Positions 1 through 10,820 of a DNA stretch of 64,000 bases are shown here, piece by piece. Below the pieces are notes generated by a model. It saw nothing but the letters and a program-made list of their open reading frames with translations, did not search any database and was not told where the DNA came from. The first letter of the stretch is position 1, and each line of letters starts with the position of its first letter. The stretch is taken from assembly GCA_947683425.1 (NCBI GenBank), contig CANTUQ010000076.1:4092001-4156000 (forward strand), in the 5' to 3' direction. Source of the DNA: Excoecaria cochinchinensis (lineage: Eukaryota; Streptophyta; Magnoliopsida; Malpighiales; Euphorbiaceae). The translations under genes and the position numbers were made by a program.

Positions 1-8
1 AATTTCTC

Positions 9-278
9 CTACAAAGTGATCCACAGATCCATTGCATTTTGATACTTGCGAAATGGCTTAGTGATATCATCATCCTTTTGCACATAGCAAGATGATTCGA
101 GCTGTGAAATTCTGCTTTTCAATGCCACACAGGCATCTCGGTCCTGCCTATGCTGGGCTATACTACCATCCTTATATTCAGCCATAACCGAACTTAAAGA
201 TTCAAGAGCCTCTTGCTCTTTAAGCACATACTCGATCTTTGTATTCCAAATTTCATAATTGTTACTTGGAAGCAGCAT
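9..278 (-). pseudogene. Gag-like N-terminal fragment of the copia-like element
   Basis: A reading frame of 89 residues opens at the ATG at 278 and ends in TAG at 9-11. It begins with NNYEIWNTKIEYVLKEQEAL, like the start of many plant Ty1/copia Gag proteins (a short N-term, then N-Y-x-x-W-x-x-x-x-x-x-x-L). It ends with A-x-D-L-W-x-x-L, the spacing seen at the end of the first Gag helix bundle. No zinc knuckle or protease is seen because the element runs out of the window. The stop may be a lesion. A host exon is possible but unlikely, since the frame lies downstream of an LTR and primer site on the same strand. Confidence 0.45.
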
Positions 279-1464
279 CCATTAAGATCCTCTGATCTCA
301 AATGGAATAATATTGCACATTTTAAAGGAGATAAGGCAACACATGCAATTTATTATGCCACTGAAATAATAACCTAGTAAAATTTTCTATTAGGCTCAAA
401 TTCGAAAAGGCTACTTATAGTATCCAATTACCCTCTAAGTCCTAATGTCCAACCTTACAGGTTAAAATTTCATGCATAATAAATCTGAATTATTGGATTA
501 TCAAGTTCTCAAACTTATGAGGGGATCTTTATTAAGCCTTTACTTAATAAGCATGCAATTATTTTACTCATAAAATATCACAAGGCAATTAACAATTAAA
601 ATAAACTCATTTATTATAAAGTTAAATGCCATCATAATAAGTAAATAAACACATTTATTTAACCAAAAATCCAATAATCCCAAAATAAGACACTCATGTC
701 AAATATTAATAGGAAACATAAATCCTATTTTAATAACAACAAATGCCAACTCAAATTGACACTTATGTCAACTATTATTGAAGTACAGATTTCATTAAAT
801 CTTTTTAGTTATTAGGATTATATCTTTGACCAATTTCATCAATTCATCAGACAACTCATATGTCCATTGATGAAGCCATGGACGATGCGCACTCCGTCCA
901 TTTCTCAATACCATCACAGATTTTTAGTGTTGCTTCTGAACACTTCCCTTTTTTGGAAACTCTGACCAAAACTCAGACCACTTATTCAAATGCACTCTTG
1001 CATTTGTTCTCATACATGTACTTTATGATACACTATTGCATCAATGTCATCAGCTCAAATCTTCCTTTGCATTATCATGTTACTTATTGATTGCACTCTT
1101 GTAATTCTCAAAGCAACTTATGCGTTTCTTAAGGAAGAACCGGTGCCCTTATTTAAAATTTCTATAACATATTATAGAAAAATTTATACACTCATGTATA
1201 AATACATATAATTGAAACGTATTTCAATCAACAAATAAGGATAGAATCTCAAAAAAATTTTCAAAATATATTAAAAATTAATCGAATGCAGAAAATACAT
1301 TTTCTACAATATTTAATATTCTATTTTGAAATTAAACACATTTAAATCTCAAAAATTAAAAAATATATTTTCTGGTCATTAAAAAATTTTGAAAACATGA
1401 CCAAAAAATTAGAAATAATTTAAAAAATAAATTTGCAAAAATCGGAGCTGAAATGGTGGTCGAA
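279..1464 (-). other. AT-rich leader of the copia-like element, no gene seen
   Basis: This stretch lies between the gag-like start and the CACGTG array. It is AT-rich, has stops in all frames, and the small frame at 860-1090 (+) has no recognisable content. It is most simply untranslated leader, perhaps intronic. Confidence 0.4.
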
Positions 1465-2075
1465 AGACGCCGCACGTGCCAACACGCGCCGACGAGGGAG
1501 TGAAAGACGTGCTCACGCGCGACACGTGCGGCCTCCAACTTGACCTGACACGTGTCACAACCACAACATGCCACATGTCAGCATGTCACGTGTCTGAATG
1601 CTATTAGTCCACCTAGTGCCCACGTGGCACAGTTGACACCACGTGTCGGCGTCTCATTGGTCCACGTGTCACACGTGACACGTCAGCACCGACACGTGGC
1701 TGACCTCTACCTGACACATGTCAAAACCTTATTGGACAACGTGGCACCCGCGTGGCACCTTGGTACACGTCACCGCCACATGGCATGACACGTGTCATCC
1801 ATGTGGCAGTGTCTTATTGGACCACGTGTCACTCAGGACACGTCAGCATTGCCACGTGGCAGACCTCTGTCTGACACATGGCAGTTCCTGATTGGGCCAT
1901 GTGGCACCATTTGATTGGGACATGTGGTATGACCACAGTCATCCACGTGTCACTCTATTATTGGTCCACGTGTCTACCCCTCTTAGCTGCTACGTGGCAT
2001 GGCCTCAGCCATCCACGTGGCGTTCAGCGATTGGGCCACATGTCAGCATGACGCATCACAGCTGACACGTGGCGA
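1465..2075. repeat. Degenerate CACGTG / ATTGGNCCACG repeat array
   Basis: Sixteen perfect CACGTG hexamers were counted by eye, starting at 1473, 1523, 1549, 1587, 1621, 1640, 1663, 1672, 1693, 1789, 1823, 1853, 1944, 1967, 2014 and 2066. Random sequence of this length would hold well under one. Many sit in a composite ATTGG-N-CCACGTGTCA. Three match ATTGG-N-CCACG exactly, at 1656-1666, 1816-1826 and 1960-1970. CACGTG is the plant G-box, and ATTGG-N-CCACG is the published ER-stress element ERSE-II. The block is GC-rich against AT-rich flanks. Regulatory function is inferred. Confidence 0.8.
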
Positions 2076-2440
2076 CGTGCGTGTGGGCCACTGCCCACGC
2101 GCACTCGCCGAACGTATGCGGCTCGTGTGGTCCACACGCCGCCTTCCCTGCCGAATCTGACGCTTCGATTTCGGCTGGTGGGGGGTTTTCAGGGTCTGTG
2201 AATTCAATGGTGAGGTCAAAAATAAAAAATCCCAACTTTTAGTTAGCCGTTTAGAACACTCATGCTCGTCCCCTCGGGTTTCGGTGTACACATAAACGAA
2301 ATCGAGCCGAAATATACACGCATATATATTTTTCGCACAAAAAATTAAATTTTCGTTGTGATTAATGCATCCCAGATCTAATAATTTTACACATAAAATT
2401 TTAGATCTATTTAGCCACATGCTAGGACGTAAAAACCACG

Positions 2441-2452
2441 GCTCTGATACCA
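2441..2452 (-). other. Primer binding site, initiator-Met tRNA type
   Basis: On the minus strand the sequence reads TGGTATCAGAGC, the standard plant copia primer site complementary to the 3' end of initiator methionine tRNA. It sits directly inside the LTR edge. Confidence 0.85.
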
Positions 2453-2879
2453 ATTAAGGGAAAATTATACACATATAATTAACATGGAGGTAACATTAAT
2501 AAATGATACCTACCTCTTGTAGCGCAGAAACTCGTTGTGGAAGAGTCTACCAAGATTCCGTTTGTTTTTGGTCACTGGTCCGGCTTTTATCCACTCCGGA
2601 TAAGAGCAACTTGTTCACAATCTAAATGCCCCTGAAAATTAAGACAGAAACTGTGAGTGGCAACGAGCAGCCTTGCGGCACGTACGTTTTCTCGTTACCA
2701 AATTATGAGGACCTCACCTCTATTTATAGAGGTCCTAAAGGCTAGAGTCTTAACCCTAGTCTAACTCAGAATCCTTTCTGAGATAAGATTTGGTAATTTA
2801 ATTTAGATTAAATAACTCAATTTAATCTAGATAGGAACTCAATCCTTTATAGAGTCATGGGCGTATCCCAACTCTATCA
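2453..2879 (-). repeat. 5' LTR of the copia-like element
   Basis: About 427 bp lie between the primer site and the junction with element A's LTR. On the minus strand the LTR begins TGATAGAGTTGGG. The inner edge is uncertain by a few bases because no clean CA precedes the primer site. Confidence 0.65.
2721..2730 (-). promoter_or_regulatory. TATA box of the copia-like LTR
   Basis: The minus strand reads TCTATAAATA, about 150 bp inside the LTR start. This is a canonical plant TATA box in the expected place for the U3/R promoter. Confidence 0.6.
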
Positions 2880-3544
2880 AACCAAATAAAATCTCACTTT
2901 CAAATGGGGAACTAATTTTCATAAAATGGGATCACTCATCCCGATTTTCTCAATTAACACCCAAAAATAGTTCTCCAATTATTTTTAAGTTAATAAAAAG
3001 GAACCAATGTTCCTAAAAATTCAATAAGTGACCCAGTTTATGTATGGCATATTTTACTCCTTTTTGAAGTATTTATTTACTTATTCATTTTGGGCCCTTG
3101 TAATTAATTTTTTGGGCAAATTTTATTCTTGTAATTTATTGATTTCTTTATCGCTTTATTTAATGCTTTCCAATGTGATTAAAATGAGCTTTAAATTCAA
3201 TGCGTAATTATGTGAGATGAGAGGAATTTCAATTTCTTAAAACTCATTTATAAACTTAACTTGAGTCATTAATAAAAGTAAAGTTCTGAACACCTTCTCT
3301 GGTTTAAGACCCCCAAGGTTAGAGACCTTTCCTAATTTCTTATAAATTAGGTGGCGACTCCAAACTACCTCAATGGTGCCTAAAGGCATCGTGAGGCTAG
3401 ATGATCCTTTCCAATATTCTATTGGGAAGGAGGCATCCAAAATATCTCAGGATGCCCAAGATCAAAATGATGCGAACCAATCCCTCGAGCCCTAAAAGTG
3501 GGTCTCGCTAATGAGGGCCTTTGCTAGGTTTGGCACGCATCATA
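2880..3544 (+). repeat. Element A 5' LTR, 3' part only
   Basis: This is colinear with about 36134-36802 of A's 3' LTR. The first roughly 1.95 kb of the LTR is displaced to the left by the copia-like insertion. The end reads GCATCATA, where the 3' copy reads GCATCACA, so the terminal CA has decayed to TA. An internal copy of the primer-site core, TGGCGACTCCA, lies at 3352-3362. Confidence 0.85.
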
Positions 3545-3545
3545 G

Positions 3546-3565
3546 TGGCGACTCCACTGGGGATG
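3546..3565 (+). other. Element A primer binding site
   Basis: TGGCGACTCCACTGGGGATG follows the LTR by one base. The same core follows B's LTR (12888) and C's (minus strand, 42147-42163). It has the TGG start of a tRNA 3'-CCA primer site; I did not assign the tRNA. Confidence 0.85.
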
Positions 3566-4338
3566 ATTGAAACTTTGCTTCGAAGTGACTTAAGTTAAAA
3601 TTATAATTGAGTTATTAAGAATCAAAAATTCCATTTCTAATCAAAATTGCATTGCATCCACTAGAGCCTTAGAATTATGTTAGTTAGTCCCCTATCTACC
3701 CTGGTGCATTCCTAAAACACGACCCTACTTTCACTTATTTTAGGGAAGTGCAAGGGATAATCACCAGCCCAAGCCTCGTACCATCAAATGGTATATCAAA
3801 TAGAGACCCGATTGGTCACTATGCTCGTGATGAGCTAGACCTATTGGTAGGGACCATGCTTGGGTAGACCTAAAGTAACACCGCCCTTGACCAAAGCTCA
3901 TGTAATGGCACTAAAAACTTCCACTAGGTAATATGCTCCTTAATACGATGCTTGTTTTGTGGGCCTTTTTGTATTAAACCAATTCAAACATATTAATTGG
4001 GCACTCATCAAAGGCTATCATGCCCCTGTGGGCCCATTTTTAGTTTGTTTGGAAGGTCTAAATACATAAAGGCCAAAATCCATATGTATGTGCTTTAAAT
4101 TAAGAGTGTTATGTTGCTGGTTGCTTGCCACACATCATGCCCACCCATTGGGTTCCCCACTAACCCATGGGTTAAGCTCACCTAGGAAAGAGACCGCACT
4201 ACCTTGTGTGTCGGAGTAACAAGGTTGGAAGGATCTACTTGCTTGTATGTGGTTGTCTATATTACATCAACACGACCATGCATCTCTAAATTTCATTCAT
4301 ACATCATGCTAATAATTTAAATTTTTTGGCCATTATAG
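3566..4338 (+). other. Element A leader, probable intron
   Basis: No gene is seen. A block around 3680-3930 is conserved with the leaders of B (about 13040-13260) and C (about 41800-42020, minus). The stretch ends in a candidate 3' splice site, CATTATAG, at 4337-4338, just where the gag frame becomes open. B and C have splice-acceptor-like sequences at the same point. Confidence 0.45.
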
Positions 4339-6235
4339 GAACGAATTAGTGGTCTAGAGGTCTAGACGGTCGATTGGTAAGGATAAACTCATTCTTCGAG
4401 TCAATAGAGCGAGTCTCGTATTGGAGTTCAAAATCACTGTCGGACAGCACCGAATCTTTGGTTTCAGAATTATCACTAGACATGTCCAACCTAGAGTTAA
4501 ATGCCACCCAAGATGTGGACAGGAGGGTCCAAGAAATAGAGCGTAGGTTTGAAGAATTTGAGCGAAGAATGATGACTATAATGGGCAACCTGACTGCTGC
4601 TCTAGTACCTCCAGCGGGCCAACAACCTGCCGTTCCTATTGGAAGTCAGGCCGAATAGATTCTGATCAGGGAGGCACCTTCTGTAGCAGTTGTGGAACCA
4701 CCTTCTGTTGTTGAGCCTAGAACATTTCTAAATGTTGAGAATAGAAGAGTTGGGGAGCATAGGCCTGAAGAGGATTTTGTGGAGGATGAACCTGAGGAAT
4801 CCATGTCAGTAAGAGCCAGATCTCCTAAAGAGGATGCTACCCTGAAAAAGATAAAAGAGAGAGTCGAGGTGATGACCCGTTTGTTATCTGCAGGAAAGGG
4901 GATAAGCCAAAAGACCGGGATTTGGATGATGAGGAAATGCTCCCTCAGAGGTTTAAGATGCCCGATTTGCCCAATTTCGATGGCACCTCAGATCCGTCTG
5001 CTCATATCAAGCAATACACTCTTGTAATGAAGGGGACAATGCTTACCAAGACACAGAAGATCGAATACTTCTGCCTCAGTTTAACTTGGCCTACCATAGA
5101 TTGGTACCATGGTTTAGACAAGAGGGTGAGAGAGGATTGGGACTTGTTAACTGAAGAGTTCTTCAAACAGTATGACTGTAGCACACGGATGGAGGTCACT
5201 TTGAAAGATTTGGAGTTGTTCTAATAAAGGCCTAATGAGTCACTCCACGAGTATCTTACTAGATGGAGAAATTGGTTAATGGAGATGAGGAGGAAGCTAG
5301 ATACCCAAGATCATATTCGATTGGTCATCCAAAATGTGAGTTCATACCTAAGAGAGGGATTGAAGATGAAAGGGCTCAGAGATTGGGAGTCTCTAAAGGA
5401 TATAGCTATTAAGGCAGAAGGGGAGTATTTGGCGAAGAAGGCAACCCAAGACAGTTTTGTTAGGAAAAACTTCAGGAACTAATCAGGGAATAGATTAGCT
5501 GGTGCTGGAAGTAGCAGCAATAATAAGAGTGGTGGTTACAAAACAGCTGAGTTCTCGGCCACAGAAGCTAACCAGGGTCAAAGGTATTACTCGAATTTGG
5601 GCTGACCTCTATCTTGGGTTCTGGAGAGGTTAATGAAAGAAGGACAGCTAAAACCTTTAGAGCCGAGGCCAGCTAAAACCCAGGGTCAGTTGGGACACAG
5701 GAACAATCAGTTTTGTGCTTATCATCAGCATACAGAGCATCTGACCGGCTTCTGTAGAACTCCGAGAAATAAAATCTAGGATCTCATTGACAGTAAGCAA
5801 ATCACAGATCTGAAAAAGAGGGACAAGAGAAAAAAGCCTGGTAACTATGCAGCAGTGCCCCCGCTCGCATTCACGATTGGATCCAATCTGCCTGAAAGAT
5901 TTATGTTGAGAGATTTGTACGGCATCGATGCCAACACTGCTATCACACGCCTCCACGAGGTAAGTGAAGAAGGGCTTACCGTGGTAGTAATTGATTGCTG
6001 GTCCACTGATGAAAGTGGAGACGAAAATAATGATTTCCCGACTCGTGGAGATCAGAGGAGGAAGAAGGGAAGAAGAAGAAGAAAAAAGTTTGAGTAGTAA
6101 CTCGGAGTGGAAGGGTAGCTCCAGCAGTTGAGAGGCCACAAGATCCAATAGTAGGCCAAAAGGAAAAAGAGCCGGAAGACGATCCAATAATAAGACAGCT
6201 GAAAAAGATGCCGGCTCAAATTTCAATATAGGATC
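4339..6235 (+). pseudogene. gag: Element A gag, broken
   Basis: The first ATG after the candidate acceptor, at 4482, is in the gag frame. Next come a short coiled coil (QEIERRFEEFERRMMTIMG), a stop at 4656-4658, a frameshift near 4900, and the capsid-like core from about 4940. That core has FDGTSDPSAHIKQY, then FCLSLTWPTIDWYHGL and L-T-E-E-F-x-x-Q-Y, which is the Retrotrans_gag pattern. A stop at 5222-5224 and another after 5480 interrupt it. The C-terminal part keeps a conserved stretch also found in B and C (about 5855-6030: IGSNLPERFMLRDLYG). No classical CCHC knuckle is evident; a Cys/His set near 5710-5760 is damaged. Confidence 0.8.
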
Positions 6236-6252
6236 TATTAAGGCAGTCTCTG

Positions 6253-7665
6253 TTGCATAGACAGAAGATAATGGAGGCTTTATGCAAGACAACGGTGGCC
6301 ACAACCATATTGCCCACAGAGTTGCTGGATGTAGTAAAAGGGGTTGCTAGGGAAAACGTGGTATTTACAAGTGCTGACTTGCCAGCAGAAGGACGCAATC
6401 ATAATCACCCTTTGTACATATGGGCTCAGATCAATCAGAAGCATGCTACATGTGTCATGGTGGATGATGGTTCATCGATTAATGTATGCCCACTGGTGGC
6501 GATGGCAACTTTTGGTGTAATAGATGACATGCTAGCTAAGTCTGATCTAACAATCATGGCTTATGATAACTCACGGAGGCAAGCTTCTGGGACATTTAAG
6601 ACGGTATTCAAGACAGGGTCGGTGGAAACTGAAGTGGAATTCGTAGTCCTGCCTATCCCCGCCAACTTCTCAGCCCTCTTGGGAAGGCCTTGGTTCCATA
6701 AGTCGGGAGGAGTCCCCTCTACTTTGCACCAGATGGTTAAGATTCCTCATGAGGGGCAGGTTGTGACTATAGGGGCTGCGAGGGAGAATCAAGTCTCAAT
6801 ATTTGAAATTGCGAGACAGCCTTTTAGTGGGTTTCACGTTGCTGTGATAGATGGAGAGGAGCATATGGAAGGAAGCCCTCAGGTGCTGAATATGATGAAG
6901 AGGATGTCGTTCCTCCTTGATGCGGGTCTGGGCAAGAACTGTCAGGGGTCACCAACAGTAATTGCCACTAGAGGTCAGAAGGATAAGAGGGGCCTTGGGT
7001 ATGAAGGTGCAGCAAAGAAGGGTAAGAAGTCGGTCGAGGGAATCCCTCATATTAGCGAGAGCTTTATGCTAGCAACTGCAGTGTCTGCCTACATGGGGGA
7101 AGCAGAGCCTCAGTGGGTCGATGGGAGGATTGTACCGGGATTTGAGGTCTTCAGTGATGTCTTCGATTGGGGCATTGGATTGATCAAGCCAGTAGAGGGT
7201 TTTTGGGATGAAGAAATCATGACTAAGGAGACAGTTTGGGACTGCGAGGCACCCGAAGAGATTATCACTGAGAAGCTTATGAATGTTCAGGTAAAAGGGA
7301 AAGCAAAGATGGAAGAAGCCATGCAAGGGGTTGCTGCAGAGCCTCCAAAGTGCCAGATTGATTCAGGACCGTCTGCTTCGACAGTTGCGCCGGCAGGAGA
7401 GGAGGAAGAGAATAGTATAGATTTTCTTTTTACTCCTGAACATTTTAATGATGTTAATAATGTTTACAATTCTATTAATGAAATGAACAATTTTGCTTAC
7501 TTGTGTGATGTTTCTGATGATTTTAATATGCATAATCATGATCATAATTCATTCATATTTGACATTAATTCAACTGATGCTACCCCATTTAATCTTGGAA
7601 CCTTGAAAAACCCGAAAGAAATCTTGATAGCATCTAATATAACTCCTGAAGAGAGAAAAATTTGA
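6253..7665 (+). pseudogene. Element A protease, G-patch-like motif and acidic linker
   Basis: An open frame of 470 residues. The aspartic protease centre is CVMVDDGSSINVCP (about residues 67-80), with the flap and second half in YDNSRRQASGTFK and VLPIPANFSALLGRPWFH. About residues 221-250 carry LLDAGLGKNCQG followed by RGLGYEG, matching the G-patch glycine pattern. The tail (about 385-465) is acidic and rich in Asn and His, with CDVSDDFNMHNHDHN, and ends with NPKEILIASNITPEE. The frame then stops where C stays open into RT, so a small deletion in an A-run broke the polyprotein here. Confidence 0.85.
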
Positions 7666-7669
7666 GAGA

Positions 7670-10600
7670 ATATTAAGAAAACATGAAAAAGTCTTTGCCT
7701 GGACCTATGAAGACATGCCTGAATAGATCGGGAGATCGCAGAACACGCCATCCCAACATATCCAGATCATAAACCTATCAAGCAGAAACTTAGAAGGCTC
7801 AGACCAAAATGGGCAGATAAGGTCAAGGAGGAGATTCATAAACAGATTGAGGCCAAGTTCTTAATTGAAGTGCAGTACCCAACATGTTTGGCCAATGTTG
7901 TCCTGGTAGCCAAGAAGGATGGTAAAGTGCGCGTATGTGTAGATTATCGAGATCTGAATAAGGCCTGTCTGAAGGATGACTTCCCGTTGCCTCACATAGA
8001 CGTGTTAGTAGACAATGCAGCCACTTGCATGATGTACAGCTTCGTGGACGGTTATGCGGGTTATAATCAGATTCTTAACAAGATAGCCGGTCGAATTAAA
8101 ACAGCTTTCATCACAGAATGGGGGACGTTCGCTTATAGGGTAATGCCTTTCGATTTGAAGAACGCAAGTGCAACCTATCAGAGAATGGCAACAAGGATTC
8201 TAAATGACTTGATTCACAAGGAGGTAGAAGTATATATGGATGACATGATGATTAAGTCGACCACCAGAGAAGGTCACTTTGGAGCCTTGGAGAAGTTCTT
8301 TCAAAGGATTGATAAGTATAACCTTTGCCTTAACCCTAAGAAGTGCATTTTTTGAGTTACCTCTGGAAAATTTCTTGGTCATGTAGTGAGTCAGAGGGGA
8401 ATTGAGATTGATCTAGACAAAGTCAAGGCTATCCGAGAGATGCCGGTGCCTCAGAAGGAAAAGGATGTCAGAAACTTTTTGGGTAAGTTGCAGTATATCA
8501 GTAGGTTTATCGCCAAGCTAACTTCAATTTGCGAGCCAATCTTTAAGCTACTCAGAAAGGACCTACCTGTAGTGTGGAATGAAGACAGTTAGAAAGCTTT
8601 CGACACCATCAGGGAGTATTTGCTAAATCCGTCGGTTCTGAGACCACCACAGCCAGTCAAACCACTTATTCTTTATTTGGCCATAGAGGATAGCTCTGTA
8701 GGTGCTATGATGGCTTAGGAGGATGAGTTTTGAGTGGAGTTTGCGGTCTATTACCTCAGTAAGAAGTTCCTTTCCTATGAGGTCAAATACACAAAAGTAG
8801 AAAAGATCTGTTTAGCGATAATTTGGGCCTCCAAGAAGTTGAGACACTACTTTCACTCTTACAGGGTACAAGCAGCCGCGAAGCTGAATCCTCTCAGATA
8901 CTTACAGGAAGCTCCATCCTTGCTTGGAAAAATGGGGAGATGGTTATTGCTGTTATAAGAATTCGATGTTGAATTTGTCACCCAGAAAACCATTAAGGGG
9001 CGCGCAGTGGTGGAGTTTCTAGCTCCAAAGAGATTCGTATGAATTTAACTTCCCGGATGAAGATGTGGCAGCTATCACGGTTCAAGGTTGGCAGTTGCAC
9101 TTTGACGGGGTTGTAAATAGCGAGGAGGCAGGAGTAGGGATTATTCTAATAACCCCGAATGACAACAAACTCCCGTTAGGTAAGAAATTAAGATATAAGG
9201 CCACCAACAATGAAACTGAATACGAAGCATGCACTTTCGAGTTAAAAGTATTGATAGCCTTGGGGGAAAAAATGTGGAAGTATTTGGAGATTCATCGCTG
9301 GTGATTAATCAAATTAGGGGTGATGGGCTGTTAAAGAAGTGCGACTGATCCCAATGTGAAGTACTTAAAAGATTTGAGCGATCAGTTTGAAGCTTGCACC
9401 TTTCACTTTGTTCCTAGAGACGAGAACCTGCTGGCCGACTCGCTTGCAACTTTGGTGTCGATATGGGATAATCCAGAGGGGGTGGTTATGAAGCCAGTGC
9501 TGATTTCAAGTTCTGAAAGACCTAGCTTTGAGTCCAAGTCAGTCATGGAAATAGAAGTTATGGATGGAAGGCCATGGTATCACGATATCAGAAATTACTT
9601 AGAAAATGCGACATTTCTAGAAGAGGCTACAGAGAAAGATCAGAAGTTGATACGTAAGCTGTCTACTCAGTTCATCTGCATAAACGGGGTGTTGTAAAAG
9701 CGACAAGCCGACGGTATCCAACTGAGGTGTCTGGATGAAAAAGAGGCCGAAAAGGTAATGGAGGAAACTCACGCTGGTGTGTGCAGAGCCCACATGAATG
9801 GTTTAATGTTAGCCAAGAAGATCATGAGATAAGGATTCTACTGGCTCACCATGGATACGGACTGCTCGAAATGCGTAAAGCAATGTCAGTTATGCCAGCA
9901 GTACGCAGATTTAAGGCACATGCTGGTTTCAGAGTTACACAGTTTGACATCACCTTGGCCGTTCGCAGCTTGGGGGATCGCCATTATCGGAGAAATACAT
10001 CCCACGGCCTCCAATGGACATAGATTCATCATAGTTGCTATTGACTATTTTACCAAATGGGTAGAGGCTGAATCTTTTAAGAAAGTTGATGCTCGGGATA
10101 TGGCAAAGTTCATTGAAAAGAACTTGATACGCAGATATGGCCTCCCACATCATGTGGTATCCGACAATGGAGTCTAGTTCATGGCTGAAACGAAGAAGTT
10201 GCTTCAGAAATACAGTATCGAGCATAACAAGTCCTCTCCATATCGTCCTCAAGCTAATGGGGCAGTAGAAGCCGCCAATAAGAACATCAAGAGAATCCTG
10301 GCCAAAATGGTGAAGAACTATAAAGATTAAGCGGAGAAGTTGCCTTTCGCACTCTGGGGTTATAGAATGACTGTCAGAACTTCCATAGGGGCCACGCCGT
10401 ATTCTTCAATATACGGGATAGAAGCAGTACAACTAGTCAAAATAGAACTCAGGTCATTGAGGGTAGTTATGGAAGCTCAAGTTCCAGAAGCTGAGTGGGC
10501 ACAATAGCAGTTGCAACATCTGAACATGCTGGATGAGACCAGGCTGAGAGCCTATTACCATAATCAAATCTATCAAAAAAGGCTTGCCAGGTCATTCGGG

Positions 10601-10819
10601 AAGAAGTTCAAGAAATACCCGTTGAAGGAGGGAGATTTGGACTTCAAACAAATGAGACCGGGTGCACCGAACATTAGGGGAAAATTCAGACCAACGTGGG
10701 AAGGGCCTTTCCTCCTCAAAAAGCTATTATCAAAAGGAGCAGCTATTTTGTCAGATAGCGATGGCAACGAGTTCAAGGAGCTAATCAACATTGATAGACT
10801 CAAGAGGTTCCATGGCTAA
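7670..10819 (+). pseudogene. pol: Element A RT, two RNase H domains and integrase, broken
   Basis: RT starts near 7770, with VRVCVDYRDLNKAC and the catalytic YMDDMMIKS (about 8233-8260). It runs into a first RNase H-like domain lacking the usual acidic motif (LYLAIEDSSVGAMM). The second, archaeal-type RNase H starts at LHFDGVVNSEEAGVGIIL (about 9090). The integrase zinc finger has CSKCVKQCQLCQQ, and the core has IDYFTKWVEAE and VSDNGV. At least ten in-frame stops (for example 8354, 8590, 8716, 8956, 9695, 10175, 10328) and several frameshifts make it non-functional. The frame ends RLKRFHG and a stop at 10817-10819, one base before B. Confidence 0.9.
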
Positions 10820-10820
10820 A
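10816..10820. other. Target site duplication of B, left copy
   Basis: CTAAA, repeated at 28222-28226. It contains A's pol stop codon TAA. Confidence 0.95.

Larger units (their letters stand above)
1..2879 (-). mobile_element. Copia-like LTR retrotransposon, 5' portion
   Basis: Read on the minus strand, this is an LTR (about 2453-2879), a primer site matching the initiator-Met tRNA type (2441-2452), a leader of about 2.1 kb and the start of a gag-like frame at 278. The rest lies left of the window. Its outer LTR end abuts sequence homologous to the 3' LTR of element A (from about 36134), so it was inserted into A's 5' LTR. The duplication cannot be checked because the other end is absent. Copia is inferred from the primer site and weak gag likeness; no RT is visible. 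Confidence 0.7.

Noticed and set aside
2043..2453. A 136-residue minus-strand frame
   Set aside because: It runs through the primer site and leader of the copia-like element and into the CACGTG array; no domain and no counterpart in known Gag.
7640..7700. Possible programmed frameshift between the linker and RT in A and B (16930-16970)
   Set aside because: Element C is open through this point in one frame, and A and B carry different small indels in an A-rich run, so these are lesions.
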